Assembly (NCBI GenBank): GCA_934130405.1
Contig: CAKOXX010000027.1
Coordinates: 1 to 13,553 of the forward strand
Reading direction: 5' to 3'
DNA: 13,553 nt
DNA from: an uncultured Bacilli bacterium
Lineage (GTDB): Bacteria; Bacillota_I; Bacilli_A; RF39; UBA660
Position 1 is the stretch's first letter; the number at the start of each line of letters is the position of its first letter. The notes below the pieces were generated by a model, which was given only the letters and a program-made list of their open reading frames with translations, was not told the origin of the DNA and ran no database searches. Of this stretch, positions 5,407-13,457 are shown one piece after another. The translations under genes and the position numbers were made by a program.

Positions 5407-8400
5407 CTAGTCTTTATAGGCATTTTTTCGACAAATTAACTTATCACAAGTAGCTAATACTCCTGGTAATATTAATAGTATTAATATTACAGAACAGAAA
5501 GTTCCTTGAGAGATTGTCTCACAAATCTTAGCTGCTATTGCATCAGCAAATGATGATACTATTAAAGTAACAATTATTAAGATTGATGATGATGATAAGA
5601 TAGTATGAATTGATTTATTATAAGCATTAATAATTGAGTTTTGAACATTCATAGTTTCTCTTGATTCTTTATAATATGTTGTATAAACAATTGCGTAATC
5701 AATAGTTGCTCCCATTAGTATAGCTTGTACTATTAATAGAGAAATAAAGTATACTGATGAACCAGTCATTGAAAGAATCGCCATTGTTACATAAACAGCA
5801 CATTGAATAATTAAAACTAGTATTAAAGGTATTAACAAATCTTTAAAAGTAAAGGCTACTACTACAAAGATGAATAAGATAGTAAGAATTGTTATGAAAT
5901 CTAATTCACTATTAAATGACTTACTCATTTCAAGAGCCATTGGTGAATCACCTACTACGTAGATACCTTTCTTATTACCAACTTCATCTAAAGCTCTTTG
6001 AACAAATTTCAAAGTATCTTTATCTTCGGCACCATATTTAGTATTAAGAATAGCTCTTGAATATTTATCAGATACTAATAATTCTTTAGCAGTAGAAATA
6101 GTATCCTTAGCACTAACAATCTTATCTTGCATTTCTTTATCTAAGAATGATTTATATTTTTCATCTTTTAAGATAACATCATTTAAGTAATTAACTATCT
6201 CTTCAACTGTAAGACGCCAACTACTATCATATAAGTTTTCACTTCCGTGATAGATATAAACTAAATCAATTAGATTATAATCAAGTCCATCTGTTAACTT
6301 ATTAAGGATATTATATAATTCTAAGGAATTATACTTACTACCCATTAAAGTATTTTTCATAATACCATTAACAGTTACTAATTTTTCTTTTGATTTTTCA
6401 TCAAATCTACTAGAAAATTTCGAATTAGTTAAGACATCACTTATAATGAAATCAGTAAAATCTACTAATGATATTTTAGTATTACTACTTCCACTATATA
6501 AAGCCATTACAAGAGAAATAGTATCACTATCACTTCCAAGTAAATTTGCTAATTCTTTAGCAGTATACTTACTATCTCCTAAGGAAGACATCATTACTGT
6601 TTTAACTAGATTTAATTTAGTTAATGTTGCTTTATTAAGTTTAGAAGCTAATAGAGAATTATCTTTATTATTTAATATTAAGTTAGCAAATTCTAAAGGT
6701 GACATAGTAGTTGCTAGATTAGTATAATCTGCTACTCCATAAACACTTTTAACAATGCTTTCATCTTGAGATATTACTTTACTTAATTCTTTATAATTAT
6801 ATTTATATTCACTATTATTAACGATGTTATAAGCAAGTAGTAACATATCCTTGTTATTACCTAATTTAGAAGCTATTAAACTATCATTTTGATTATTTAC
6901 GATAAAGTTTACTAACTCTTTAATACTCATTTTTTTAGAGGTTTGAGTAGTTTTATAATCGTAATAACCATATCCTAAAGCAATGGTTTCTTTAGTAACA
7001 TCACTACTTATATTAGCTAAGTAACCAGCTAATTCTTGATAAGTATAAGTAGGTACTATATTATAAGTTTCACTATAAGATAAATCCATAATACTAACTA
7101 ATAATTTTAAACTAGCATACATTGTATCAGTTGGTTGCATAGAATTAAGTGCTAAACTGATTACTTTATATGGAGTTAATTTTAATGTTGTATCTGCTAG
7201 AATTTCTTCGTTACTAGCATTAGGATTTAAACTCTTATAAACACTCATATATATCATATTAACTTGTTGTTCACTAAAACCATAATTCTTTAATTCATTA
7301 TACATATCTGTTTTATTTAAACTAGTAGTAATAAAATCTTTATTACTAAATTTAACTAAATATGGTTTATAAGTATTAATTGATTCAGGTAGTAAACTAC
7401 TAATATTACTATCCATTAATACTTCATTAACGAAAGTATTTAATGATAACTTAGTTTGGGTATTATAACTATTATTTTTAACATTACTTAAATAGTAATT
7501 ATAAAAGTATAATAGTGAAATAGTATTACTATCTAAACCAGTTAAGCCCATCTTACTTAACATTACACTAATAGTAGCGCTATCATATTTTTGATTAATG
7601 TTATTAGTATCACTTAATGTCTTAAGAATAGTTAGTTTATTAACCATTTCTTCAGTAAACATACTACTAAGTGATGGATTATCTTTTAGACTTAAAGCAA
7701 TAGTTGCAAATTCATTAATAGTCATTGTAGTAGTTGAATTACCATTAGTTCTAGCAAATAAGAATAAATCATTAACTGTTTTCTCATCTAGTCCAAAAAG
7801 ACTTGCTATTTCACTTTGACTCATTTGTCTATTGATATTATTTTTATCAGTAAATGGTTGTAATTGTTTTAGGGAAGCTAGTGTTGTGCTATCAATACTA
7901 GATGAATAAGTTGGATTGTTAACAACTGTTCCTAACATAAAGTTAACAAACTCAGCAATCGTCATTTTACTATTAATATTCTTAGCATTGTAAAGTACTA
8001 ATAAGTCATTAACTTCACTCTCACCTATTCCTAAGATACTAGCTATTTCACTACTAGCACGTACTTTACTAATATTTTCTTTACTAGCAAAGTTTTCTAA
8101 TAAAGTCATATTATTTTTAACATCATTATTAATAGCACTTGCTAATTTAGGATTAGTGTAAATATCTGATTTAATAAATTTAATAAACTCATCTAAACTC
8201 ATACTATCATTAGTATTTTTATTATAATAATTATAATAGATTAGTTTGATTAAATAATCATCAAGTTCCGTATCTTGTCCTAATTCTTTAAATTTAGCAT
8301 TTAACTCATTATAAGCTAGTTTTTGATTTATAGTATTAGAGTAACACAACACTTGATTAGCTTTTTTATCATTTTTTAATGATTTACAATATTTAGCCAT

Positions 8401-9564
8401 TATATCTTCATATTGATTTTCATAGATAATTGCTATTTGATTAGTAGCTTTAAAGTGTTTTCCTACTTCATCTTGTTCGCTATCAGTATATAAAATACCA
8501 AGATTTCCTTTTAATAGATAAGCAGAAGTAAATGCTACTATAATAATTATTAATTGAGCCCATCTTGTTTTATAGCTAAATTTACCTAGTTTAGTTAAGT
8601 TAAATTCTAAAGACTTTTTCTTAGAATTAATTATTTGTTTATCAAAAAGTAATAATAATCCTGGTAAACAGAAGAAAATACTTACTAAACTTAAGAATAC
8701 TCCTTTAGCTAATACAAAGCCTAAATCTTTTCCAATAGTAAAGCTCATAAATACTAAAGCAAGTAAACCGACTACTGTCGTAACGGAACTACTAGATATA
8801 GCTTTAAATGAATCAAATAATGCTTGTTTCATAGCTTTATTTTTATCTTTTGTTTTTTCTCTTTCTTGTCTATATCTATTAGATAGCATAATAGAATAAT
8901 CCATTGATAATGCTAGTTGTAATATAGCAGTTATTGAATCAGTTATATTTGATACACTAGGAAATATTATATTAGTACCTTTATTAATAAAGACTGCTAT
9001 TCCAATAGAGATTAAATATAACCAAGGTTCAATATATGATTTACTTAAGAAGGTTAAAATCACCATCGCCATACCAATAGCAAGAGCAACAATCCAAAGT
9101 TTTAATACTGGTTTATACTCATTATAAATAGAACCACTCATCGCTTTATAATCATAATTTTTAACTACTTCATTATAAACATTTTCAGCTGTTTTCGAGT
9201 GATCATAGTCATCTACTTTTAGAGTATATAATGTATATTCACCATTGTTATATTCTTCACTATCATCATGTAATACTTTACTAACACCAGTAATTTTCTC
9301 TAATTTTTCTAAAGTTTCTTCTTTTTCACTTGAAGTTAGACCTTTAAACATTACATTTAATTCACTAGACTTTTGTTCTTTAAAAGAAGAATCCATAATA
9401 TCTTTACCAATTCTCGTTTCTGATGTTTTGGGAAGATATTTAGTTATATCAGAGTTTATATTTACTTTAGTTGAACCATATAAACTTATACCAGTTAAGA
9501 ACACAAAGATTATTAAGATAATATTTTTATGTTCTACAATAAAATCTGTAAATTTCTTCATCAT
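5407..9564 (-). CDS. Giant MMPL/RND-family membrane transporter with repeat-rich ectodomain
   Basis: A 1385-aa proton-driven MMPL/RND-type transporter; MMPL proteins export lipids or hydrophobic compounds, but the substrate here is unknown. Order: TM1 ~14-32 (FVFLTGISLYG); first ectodomain ~33-150; TM2-6 ~155-308; TM7 ~336-352; second ectodomain ~353-1220; TM8-12 ~1221-1372. Each half carries the proton-relay Asp-Tyr pair: LALSMDYSIMLSNRYRQER (D222-Y223) and GATIDYAIVYTTYYKES (D1289-Y1290). Typical MMPL proteins are 700-1000 aa; the excess is in the second ectodomain, where nine degenerate helical repeats lie. A start 34 codons upstream (9666) is possible, but the ATG at 9564 has AAAGGAGAGAGA directly before it, and a TATAAT box falls inside the alternative extension. 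It is monocistronic, with a promoter before and a terminator after. Confidence 0.92.
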   Translation of the reverse strand: MMKKFTDFIVEHKNIILIIFVFLTGISLYGSTKVNINSDITKYLPKTSETRIGKDIMDSSFKEQKSSELNVMFKGLTSSEKEETLEKLEKITGVSKVLHDDSEEYNNGEYTLYTLKVDDYDHSKTAENVYNEVVKNYDYKAMSGSIYNEYKPVLKLWIVALAIGMAMVILTFLSKSYIEPWLYLISIGIAVFINKGTNIIFPSVSNITDSITAILQLALSMDYSIMLSNRYRQEREKTKDKNKAMKQALFDSFKAISSSSVTTVVGLLALVFMSFTIGKDLGFVLAKGVFLSLVSIFFCLPGLLLLFDKQIINSKKKSLEFNLTKLGKFSYKTRWAQLIIIIVAFTSAYLLKGNLGILYTDSEQDEVGKHFKATNQIAIIYENQYEDIMAKYCKSLKNDKKANQVLCYSNTINQKLAYNELNAKFKELGQDTELDDYLIKLIYYNYYNKNTNDSMSLDEFIKFIKSDIYTNPKLASAINNDVKNNMTLLENFASKENISKVRASSEIASILGIGESEVNDLLVLYNAKNINSKMTIAEFVNFMLGTVVNNPTYSSSIDSTTLASLKQLQPFTDKNNINRQMSQSEIASLFGLDEKTVNDLFLFARTNGNSTTTMTINEFATIALSLKDNPSLSSMFTEEMVNKLTILKTLSDTNNINQKYDSATISVMLSKMGLTGLDSNTISLLYFYNYYLSNVKNNSYNTQTKLSLNTFVNEVLMDSNISSLLPESINTYKPYLVKFSNKDFITTSLNKTDMYNELKNYGFSEQQVNMIYMSVYKSLNPNASNEEILADTTLKLTPYKVISLALNSMQPTDTMYASLKLLVSIMDLSYSETYNIVPTYTYQELAGYLANISSDVTKETIALGYGYYDYKTTQTSKKMSIKELVNFIVNNQNDSLIASKLGNNKDMLLLAYNIVNNSEYKYNYKELSKVISQDESIVKSVYGVADYTNLATTMSPLEFANLILNNKDNSLLASKLNKATLTKLNLVKTVMMSSLGDSKYTAKELANLLGSDSDTISLVMALYSGSSNTKISLVDFTDFIISDVLTNSKFSSRFDEKSKEKLVTVNGIMKNTLMGSKYNSLELYNILNKLTDGLDYNLIDLVYIYHGSENLYDSSWRLTVEEIVNYLNDVILKDEKYKSFLDKEMQDKIVSAKDTISTAKELLVSDKYSRAILNTKYGAEDKDTLKFVQRALDEVGNKKGIYVVGDSPMALEMSKSFNSELDFITILTILFIFVVVAFTFKDLLIPLILVLIIQCAVYVTMAILSMTGSSVYFISLLIVQAILMGATIDYAIVYTTYYKESRETMNVQNSIINAYNKSIHTILSSSSILIIVTLIVSSFADAIAAKICETISQGTFCSVILILLILPGVLATCDKLICRKNAYKD
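6052..8271 (-). repeat. Nine degenerate ~75-92-residue helical repeats in the transporter ectodomain
   Basis: Protein-level repeats anchored by MSLDEFIKFI (residue 455), MTIAEFVNFM (534), MTINEFATIA (614), LSLNTFVNEV (706), LTPYKVISLA (796), MSIKELVNFI (879), MSPLEFANLI (954), ISLVDFTDFI (1031) and LTVEEIVNYL (1118). Spacings are 79, 80, 92, 90, 83, 75, 77 and 87. Most units also carry a Ser/Asn-rich turn followed by an E[IL]A..LG...V..L..Y helix. Sequence divergence is high, so the repeats are old. Confidence 0.75.
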
Positions 9565-9585
9565 TCTCTCTCCTTTTCGCGGGTT

Positions 9586-9591
9586 ATTATA
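9586..9591 (-). promoter_or_regulatory. -10 box of the MMPL transporter promoter
   Basis: A perfect TATAAT on the minus strand, giving a leader of roughly 15-20 nt before the ATG at 9564. No clear -35 is found at 16-18 bp; a TTGAGT lies 14 bp upstream, which is too close. Confidence rests on the -10 alone and its position. Confidence 0.5.
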
Positions 9592-9697
9592 TAATAGAAA
9601 AATAAACTCAAAATAAACTTTACTATATTTTTTTAAATTTATTCTCAAATATTCTATGCCAGTCATATTATTATATTGCAGTCATTTTTTTAAAAAT

Positions 9698-9726
9698 GAA
9701 AAAAACTTGTCAAAATAACAAGTTTT
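9698..9726 (-). terminator. Rho-independent terminator after the two-component operon
   Basis: On the minus strand, AAAACTTGT pairs perfectly with ACAAGTTTT around TATTTTG; the following T run extends to seven T. It is 15 bp past the stop of the 9742-10449 gene. Confidence 0.88.
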
Positions 9727-9741
9727 GCTGTTAATATTTTT

Positions 9742-10449
9742 TTATTTCTTTACTAGTAGTTTTTGATATTCTGATTTCTTGACCAAAGGAGAAAACACTT
9801 TACTAATCATTGTAATATCCAATTTTGAGTTATCTTGAAGAGGTATAATTCTTGTTTTAGATTCATTTAGAAAAGCACAATGATGTGTAATTTTAAAGCA
9901 TTCTTTATCTGTTATGAGCTTGTATTCTATGAAAACTTCTGATGTAAAGTTATAATTATTATCTTCATTGCCTTTTCCATAATTTGTGTCACTTTGTGTA
10001 TAACTTCCTTCTAACATGCACTTTAATAAGCTAGGCCTATCACAAGAGCCAACATCAATTTCTTGTTCTATACCATTATCAATTGCTGGTTCATCTAAAT
10101 CAATTACAGTTCCTGTTATAAGAAACCTATCATAAACATCTTGTAACTTTGAACCATTAAAAGATTGACTTAATGCTTCTTTGATACAAACATTAATATC
10201 AGTTTCTTTATTTAACACCATAAGTCTGATTGGTTCAGCGTGTTGATAAAAAATTATAGCATTATGTTTATTCTTTATATTTAAATCAGCTCTATTTGTA
10301 GTAATGATACAATTACAATTCTCTACTATTTTATATTTTTCAAAAGGAATACTATCATTCTCAAAACCATCAACAAAAGCTCCACTAAAACATTCAATAT
10401 TATTTGAACTAGGTTCTGTCCATAAATCAATTGTCCTTATAATATTCAT
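9742..10449 (-). CDS. Hypothetical Cys-rich cytoplasmic protein in a two-component operon
   Basis: I do not recognise this 235-aa protein. It has no signal peptide or membrane segment. Eight cysteines stand out (about residues 20, 45, 47, 88, 136, 144, 184, 191), including ENCNCIITTNRAD and DVGSCDRPSLLKCMLEG. The first half has alternating hydrophobic strands (NAIIFYQHAEPIRLMVLN); the middle contains an acidic stretch (DLDEPAIDNGIEQEID); the C-terminus is basic (PLVKKSEYQKLLVKK). I chose ATG 10449 because AAAGG is then about 9 nt upstream; the ATG at 10458 directly abuts it. The kinase stop is about 20 bp upstream, so it is probably the third gene of that operon, and a terminator follows. A target or accessory of the signalling pair is plausible, but no function is claimed. 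Confidence 0.8.
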   Translation of the reverse strand: MNIIRTIDLWTEPSSNNIECFSGAFVDGFENDSIPFEKYKIVENCNCIITTNRADLNIKNKHNAIIFYQHAEPIRLMVLNKETDINVCIKEALSQSFNGSKLQDVYDRFLITGTVIDLDEPAIDNGIEQEIDVGSCDRPSLLKCMLEGSYTQSDTNYGKGNEDNNYNFTSEVFIEYKLITDKECFKITHHCAFLNESKTRIIPLQDNSKLDITMISKVFSPLVKKSEYQKLLVKK

Positions 10450-10469
10450 CTCTATCATCCTTTCTATAT

Positions 10470-11516
10470 CTAAACTTTATTTAAAATAATGGTAAATTCT
10501 GTATATTTATCTTTCTCACTAGATACTTCTATATATCCTTCATGTAAATCAACTATTTTCTTAGCAAGAGCAAGTCCTAAACCATTTCCGATATTATTAT
10601 TTTTATCTTTAGTAGTATAGAACTTATCAAAAATATGATTTAAATTTTCTCTTTCTATTCCTTTACCATTATCTTTAATTTTTACTATTACTTTACTATC
10701 ATTTACATAAACTTTAATATTTATTTTTCCATTTGGTTCAGTAAATTTAATAGAATTTTCTATAATATTGATAAAAACTTGTTCAAGCATTCCATTATTA
10801 GCTAAAGTATAACAATCATCTATCTCTAAATCCAAAGCAATATTTTTCTTTTCTATCTTCTTAAGTTCCATCAAAACAACTTGTCTTACACACTCACCTA
10901 CATTTACCCTCTTAGTATCTGTTAATATCTGCTGTTTTTCTACTTTAGAAAGATTTAAAATATTAGTAGAAAGTGAGGTCAAACGATTAGATTCGTTAAT
11001 AATAATATCTAAATATTTATTCTTTTCTTCCTCAGTTAAATCTCCTCTTTTTAATTCTTCAGCATAACCTTTAATAGAAACTAAAGGGGTCTTTAATTCA
11101 TGAGAAAAGTTATTAATAAAGTCATTTCTTAATATTTCTACACTATCAAGTTCAGAAATCATCTTGTTAAAGTTTCTATTCATTTCTTTAAAGTATTTTG
11201 TATCTTTAAGTCTTACTTTATAATTACCCTTTGTTATTTCTTTTAATATTCTTTCTAATTCATCCATTATTTTCACAATAGGGTTTCCAATAATAATAGC
11301 CATTACTACTCCTACTATTATTTCTGTTAATATTAAAACGATAATTGAAATAAAAGGTTTTTCTTTTAATATATCAAATATATCAATATTTAAACTTAGT
11401 ATTAAAGTAAAAATTACTATTCCTGATACAATGATAGAAGAAAATAATACTATTAAACTCCAAATAACGAAGTATGTATGTATTTTGTTCTTCTTAGCAT
11501 TATTATCACTCTTCAA
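10470..11516 (-). CDS. Sensor histidine kinase with minimal extracellular loop
   Basis: Membrane sensor kinase of 348 aa, partner of the overlapping response regulator. TM1 ~15-42 and TM2 ~55-77 are joined by only about a dozen residues (LNIDIFDILKEKP), so there is no classical sensor domain; such kinases usually sense within the membrane or through a partner protein. Then come HAMP (~78-128, NPIVKIMDELERILKEITKG), the HisKA dimerisation helix with phospho-accepting His139 (NFSHELKTPLVSIKGYAEEL), and the ATPase domain: N box ~246-257 (VFINIIENSIKF), G1 DNGKGI (282-287), F box FDKFY (296-300) and G2 GNGLGLAL (310-317). All catalytic motifs look intact. The start is TTG, 11 bp inside the regulator gene, with GGCGGTG 7 nt upstream. 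The ligand is unknown. Confidence 0.93.
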   Translation of the reverse strand: MKSDNNAKKNKIHTYFVIWSLIVLFSSIIVSGIVIFTLILSLNIDIFDILKEKPFISIIVLILTEIIVGVVMAIIIGNPIVKIMDELERILKEITKGNYKVRLKDTKYFKEMNRNFNKMISELDSVEILRNDFINNFSHELKTPLVSIKGYAEELKRGDLTEEEKNKYLDIIINESNRLTSLSTNILNLSKVEKQQILTDTKRVNVGECVRQVVLMELKKIEKKNIALDLEIDDCYTLANNGMLEQVFINIIENSIKFTEPNGKINIKVYVNDSKVIVKIKDNGKGIERENLNHIFDKFYTTKDKNNNIGNGLGLALAKKIVDLHEGYIEVSSEKDKYTEFTIILNKV

Positions 11517-12186
11517 CTTTCTTCACCGCCTTATAGCCAAGTCCTCTAACAGCTTTTATTTCAAACTCATTATAGTTTTCAAATTTCTTTCTTAGTCTAT
11601 TGATATGAACATTTAAAGTTGTATCATCAGTAGTTGATTCATAACCCCAAATCTCATCCATTAATTCTACTCTTGTAAAGATCTTATCAGGATAAGATAA
11701 TAGTTTATATAAAAGATAAAATTCTTTTTGAGGTAAAGTAATAGATTCATTTTCTCTTGTAACAGTAAGAGAATCATAATCAAGAGTAACTTTACCTATT
11801 ACTATTTTACGTTCATTCACTATTTTACTTCTTCTTAAAAGTGCTTTTATTCTAAGAACAAATTCTTCCATATCAAGTGGTTTAGTCATATAATCATCTG
11901 TTCCTACTAAAAAGCCTTTTCTTTTATCTTCTGGTAATTGTTTAGCAGTTGCCATTAAAATTGGTATTTCATATCTTGCATCTCTTAATTCTTTTGTAAA
12001 TTGATATCCATCCATATCTGGTAACATTAAATCAAGTACAATTAAATCAATATGAACTTTATCAATAATATCTAATCCTTCCATACTAGTAGCTACTAAA
12101 TATATATGATAGCCTTCTCTTTCTAATACTTTTTTTATTATATTTCTAATATTTTCTTCATCTTCTACTACTAAAACATTTATCAT
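11506..12186 (-). CDS. OmpR/PhoB-family response regulator
   Basis: DNA-binding regulator of 226 aa with a complete receiver domain: acidic pocket E8-D9-E10 (VVEDEEN), phospho-acceptor Asp52 (LIVLDLMLPDMDGY), switch Thr80 (PILMATAK) and Lys102 (DDYMTKPLDMEEF). A winged-helix effector domain spans residues ~125-222 (LPQKEFYLLYKLL, FTRVELMDEIWGY, DDTTLNVHINRLRKKF, VRGLGYKA). The ATG is preceded by TTGGAGGTAG with good spacing. It overlaps its kinase gene by 11 bp, giving tight co-expression. Targets cannot be read from the sequence; the downstream 235-aa gene is in the same operon, and the collagen-like gene is divergent across a 149-bp intergenic region, which makes it a candidate target (inference). 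Confidence 0.96.
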   Translation of the reverse strand: MINVLVVEDEENIRNIIKKVLEREGYHIYLVATSMEGLDIIDKVHIDLIVLDLMLPDMDGYQFTKELRDARYEIPILMATAKQLPEDKRKGFLVGTDDYMTKPLDMEEFVLRIKALLRRSKIVNERKIVIGKVTLDYDSLTVTRENESITLPQKEFYLLYKLLSYPDKIFTRVELMDEIWGYESTTDDTTLNVHINRLRKKFENYNEFEIKAVRGLGYKAVKKVEE

Positions 12187-12214
12187 TTTACTACCTCCAA
12201 GTTATTTTTATTCT

Positions 12215-12242
12215 ATCATATTATCAGCTAAAAGAGAAACAA
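12215..12242 (-). promoter_or_regulatory. Weak candidate promoter for the two-component operon
   Basis: On the minus strand, TTGTTT (12242-12237), 16 bases, TATGAT (12220-12215). The -10 is good (5/6) and the -35 poor (3/6). It lies about 30 bp before the regulator start and is the best match I see in the divergent intergenic region. Confidence 0.35.
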
Positions 12243-12307
12243 GATTACTTCTCAAAGATTATTAATATTTTATAAGACAATTTTATTAAATCCAATTAGT
12301 TCTTTTA

Positions 12308-12316
12308 CATAAAATA
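12308..12316 (+). promoter_or_regulatory. Possible sporulation-type -10 box before the collagen-like gene
   Basis: CATAAAATA matches the CATANNNTA -10 pattern of mother-cell sigma factors (SigE/SigK), 20 bp before the ATG. No convincing -35 was found at the right spacing. The same bases include TAAAAT, which would also serve sigma-A. Confidence 0.25.
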
Positions 12317-12335
12317 TTAAAGAAAGGAGAATAAA

Positions 12336-13445
12336 ATGTTTAATGAATTCAATGAAAATTGCAACTGTAGCAAAGATAAAGTAAAATGTAGATTCTGCTA
12401 CATTCAAGGACCTACAGGGCCACGTGGACCTGCCACTATTAATGTAAGATCAACTACTACGTCAGAGCCTGGTTCTAATGCTAGTGTTATTAATGGAGGA
12501 ACTAATCAAAATGTTGTTTTAGATTTTGTTATTCCACGAGGAGCTACAGGTCCTACTGGACCAACTGGACCACAAGGTTTACAAGGAGCAACTGGTCCTA
12601 CTGGACCAATCGGTCAAACTCCCTCTTTAACAATAGGAAGTGTAACAACTGGAGAACCTGGAGGTCAAGCTAGTGCTACTATAACAGGTACTACGCCAAA
12701 CTTTATTTTAAATTTAACTATACCACAAGGCCCTACAGGTCCTAGTGGTATCCAAGGAGTACAAGGATTAGAAGGTGCAACAGGACCTACTGGACCAACT
12801 GGGCCTCAAGGTTTACAAGGTACACAAGGTATTCAAGGAGTACAAGGATTAGAAGGGCCAACAGGACCTACTGGACCAACTGGGCCTCAAGGTTTACAGG
12901 GTACACAAGGTATTCAAGGAGCACAAGGATTAGAAGGTGCAACTGGACCTACTGGACCAACTGGGCCACAAGGTTTACAAGGTACACAAGGTGTTCAAGG
13001 AGTACAAGGACTAGAAGGTGCAACTGGACCTACAGGACCAACTGGGCCACAAGGTTTACAAGGTACGCAAGGTATTCAAGGAGTACAAGGACTAGAAGGT
13101 GCAACTGGACCTACGGGACCAACTGGACCTCAAGGATTACAAGGTACACAAGGTATTCAAGGATTGGAAGGGCCTACAGGACCAACTGGACCAACTGGAC
13201 CTCAAGGTTTACAGGGTACACAAGGTATTCAAGGATTAGAAGGTGCAACAGGACCTACAGGACCAACTGGACCTCAAGGTTTACAGGGTACACAAGGTAT
13301 TCAAGGATTAGAAGGGCCAACAGGACCTACTGGACCTACGGGACCAACTGGACCACAAGGTTTACAAGGTACACAAGGTATCCAAGGATTAGAAGGGGCA
13401 ACAGGACCTACTGGACCTACGGGACCAACTGGGCCTAGTGCTTAA
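12336..13445 (+). CDS. Collagen-like Gly-X-Y repeat surface/exosporium-type protein
   Basis: A 369-aa protein dominated by Gly-X-Y triplets (GPT, GAT, GPQ, GLQ, GTQ, GIQ, GLE), expected to form a collagen triple helix. It has no signal peptide. Residues 1-24 hold four cysteines (9, 11, 18, 21: CNCSKDKVKCRFCY), which may cross-link chains or bind metal. Two related non-collagen modules interrupt the start: ~33-68 (PATINVRSTTTSEPG to DFVIPRG) and ~96-132 (PSLTIGSVTTGEPGG to NLTIPQG). Residues 147 onward are near-identical 24/27-aa tandem units; the protein stops at GPSA with no C-terminal trimerisation domain, unlike BclA. The start has AAAGGAGA 5 nt upstream. Bacillota proteins of this kind coat spores or cell surfaces, and their GPT threonines are often glycosylated; the following glycosyltransferase gene fits. 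Confidence 0.93.
   Translation: MFNEFNENCNCSKDKVKCRFCYIQGPTGPRGPATINVRSTTTSEPGSNASVINGGTNQNVVLDFVIPRGATGPTGPTGPQGLQGATGPTGPIGQTPSLTIGSVTTGEPGGQASATITGTTPNFILNLTIPQGPTGPSGIQGVQGLEGATGPTGPTGPQGLQGTQGIQGVQGLEGPTGPTGPTGPQGLQGTQGIQGAQGLEGATGPTGPTGPQGLQGTQGVQGVQGLEGATGPTGPTGPQGLQGTQGIQGVQGLEGATGPTGPTGPQGLQGTQGIQGLEGPTGPTGPTGPQGLQGTQGIQGLEGATGPTGPTGPQGLQGTQGIQGLEGPTGPTGPTGPTGPQGLQGTQGIQGLEGATGPTGPTGPTGPSA
12774..13442 (+). repeat. Tandem 72/81-bp repeats in the collagen-like gene
   Basis: Eight units plus a partial ninth. Units at 12774, 12855, 12936 and 13017 are 81 bp; those at 13098, 13170 and 13242 are 72 bp (one GVQ-type triplet lost); that at 13314 is 81 bp again through an added GPT; 13395 begins the partial unit. 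Each encodes G(A/P)TGPTGPTGPQGLQGTQG followed by IQG(VQG)LE. The first triplet varies between GAT and GPT. High DNA identity predicts slippage or recombination and length variation between strains. Confidence 0.9.
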
Positions 13446-13457
13446 TAGCAGATGAAG

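Noticed and set aside
6446..6727. Plus-strand open frames opposite the transporter and other minus-strand genes
   Set aside because: They are antisense shadows of well-supported genes, lack ribosome sites and encode no recognisable domains.
9565..9666. 34-codon N-terminal extension of the MMPL transporter
   Set aside because: The extension contains the TATAAT box and lacks a ribosome site, while ATG 9564 has AAAGGAGAGAGA directly upstream and begins the usual short cytoplasmic tail before TM1.
12774..13442. Regular repeats that could be mistaken for a CRISPR array
   Set aside because: The units are contiguous 72/81-bp coding repeats in one open frame with no spacers; they encode Gly-X-Y collagen triplets.
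13443..13448. Adjacent stops TAA TAG as a sign that the collagen-like gene is truncated
   Set aside because: The downstream bases enter a new gene within 12 bp and show no remaining C-terminal domain coding, so there is no trace of a frameshifted remainder.
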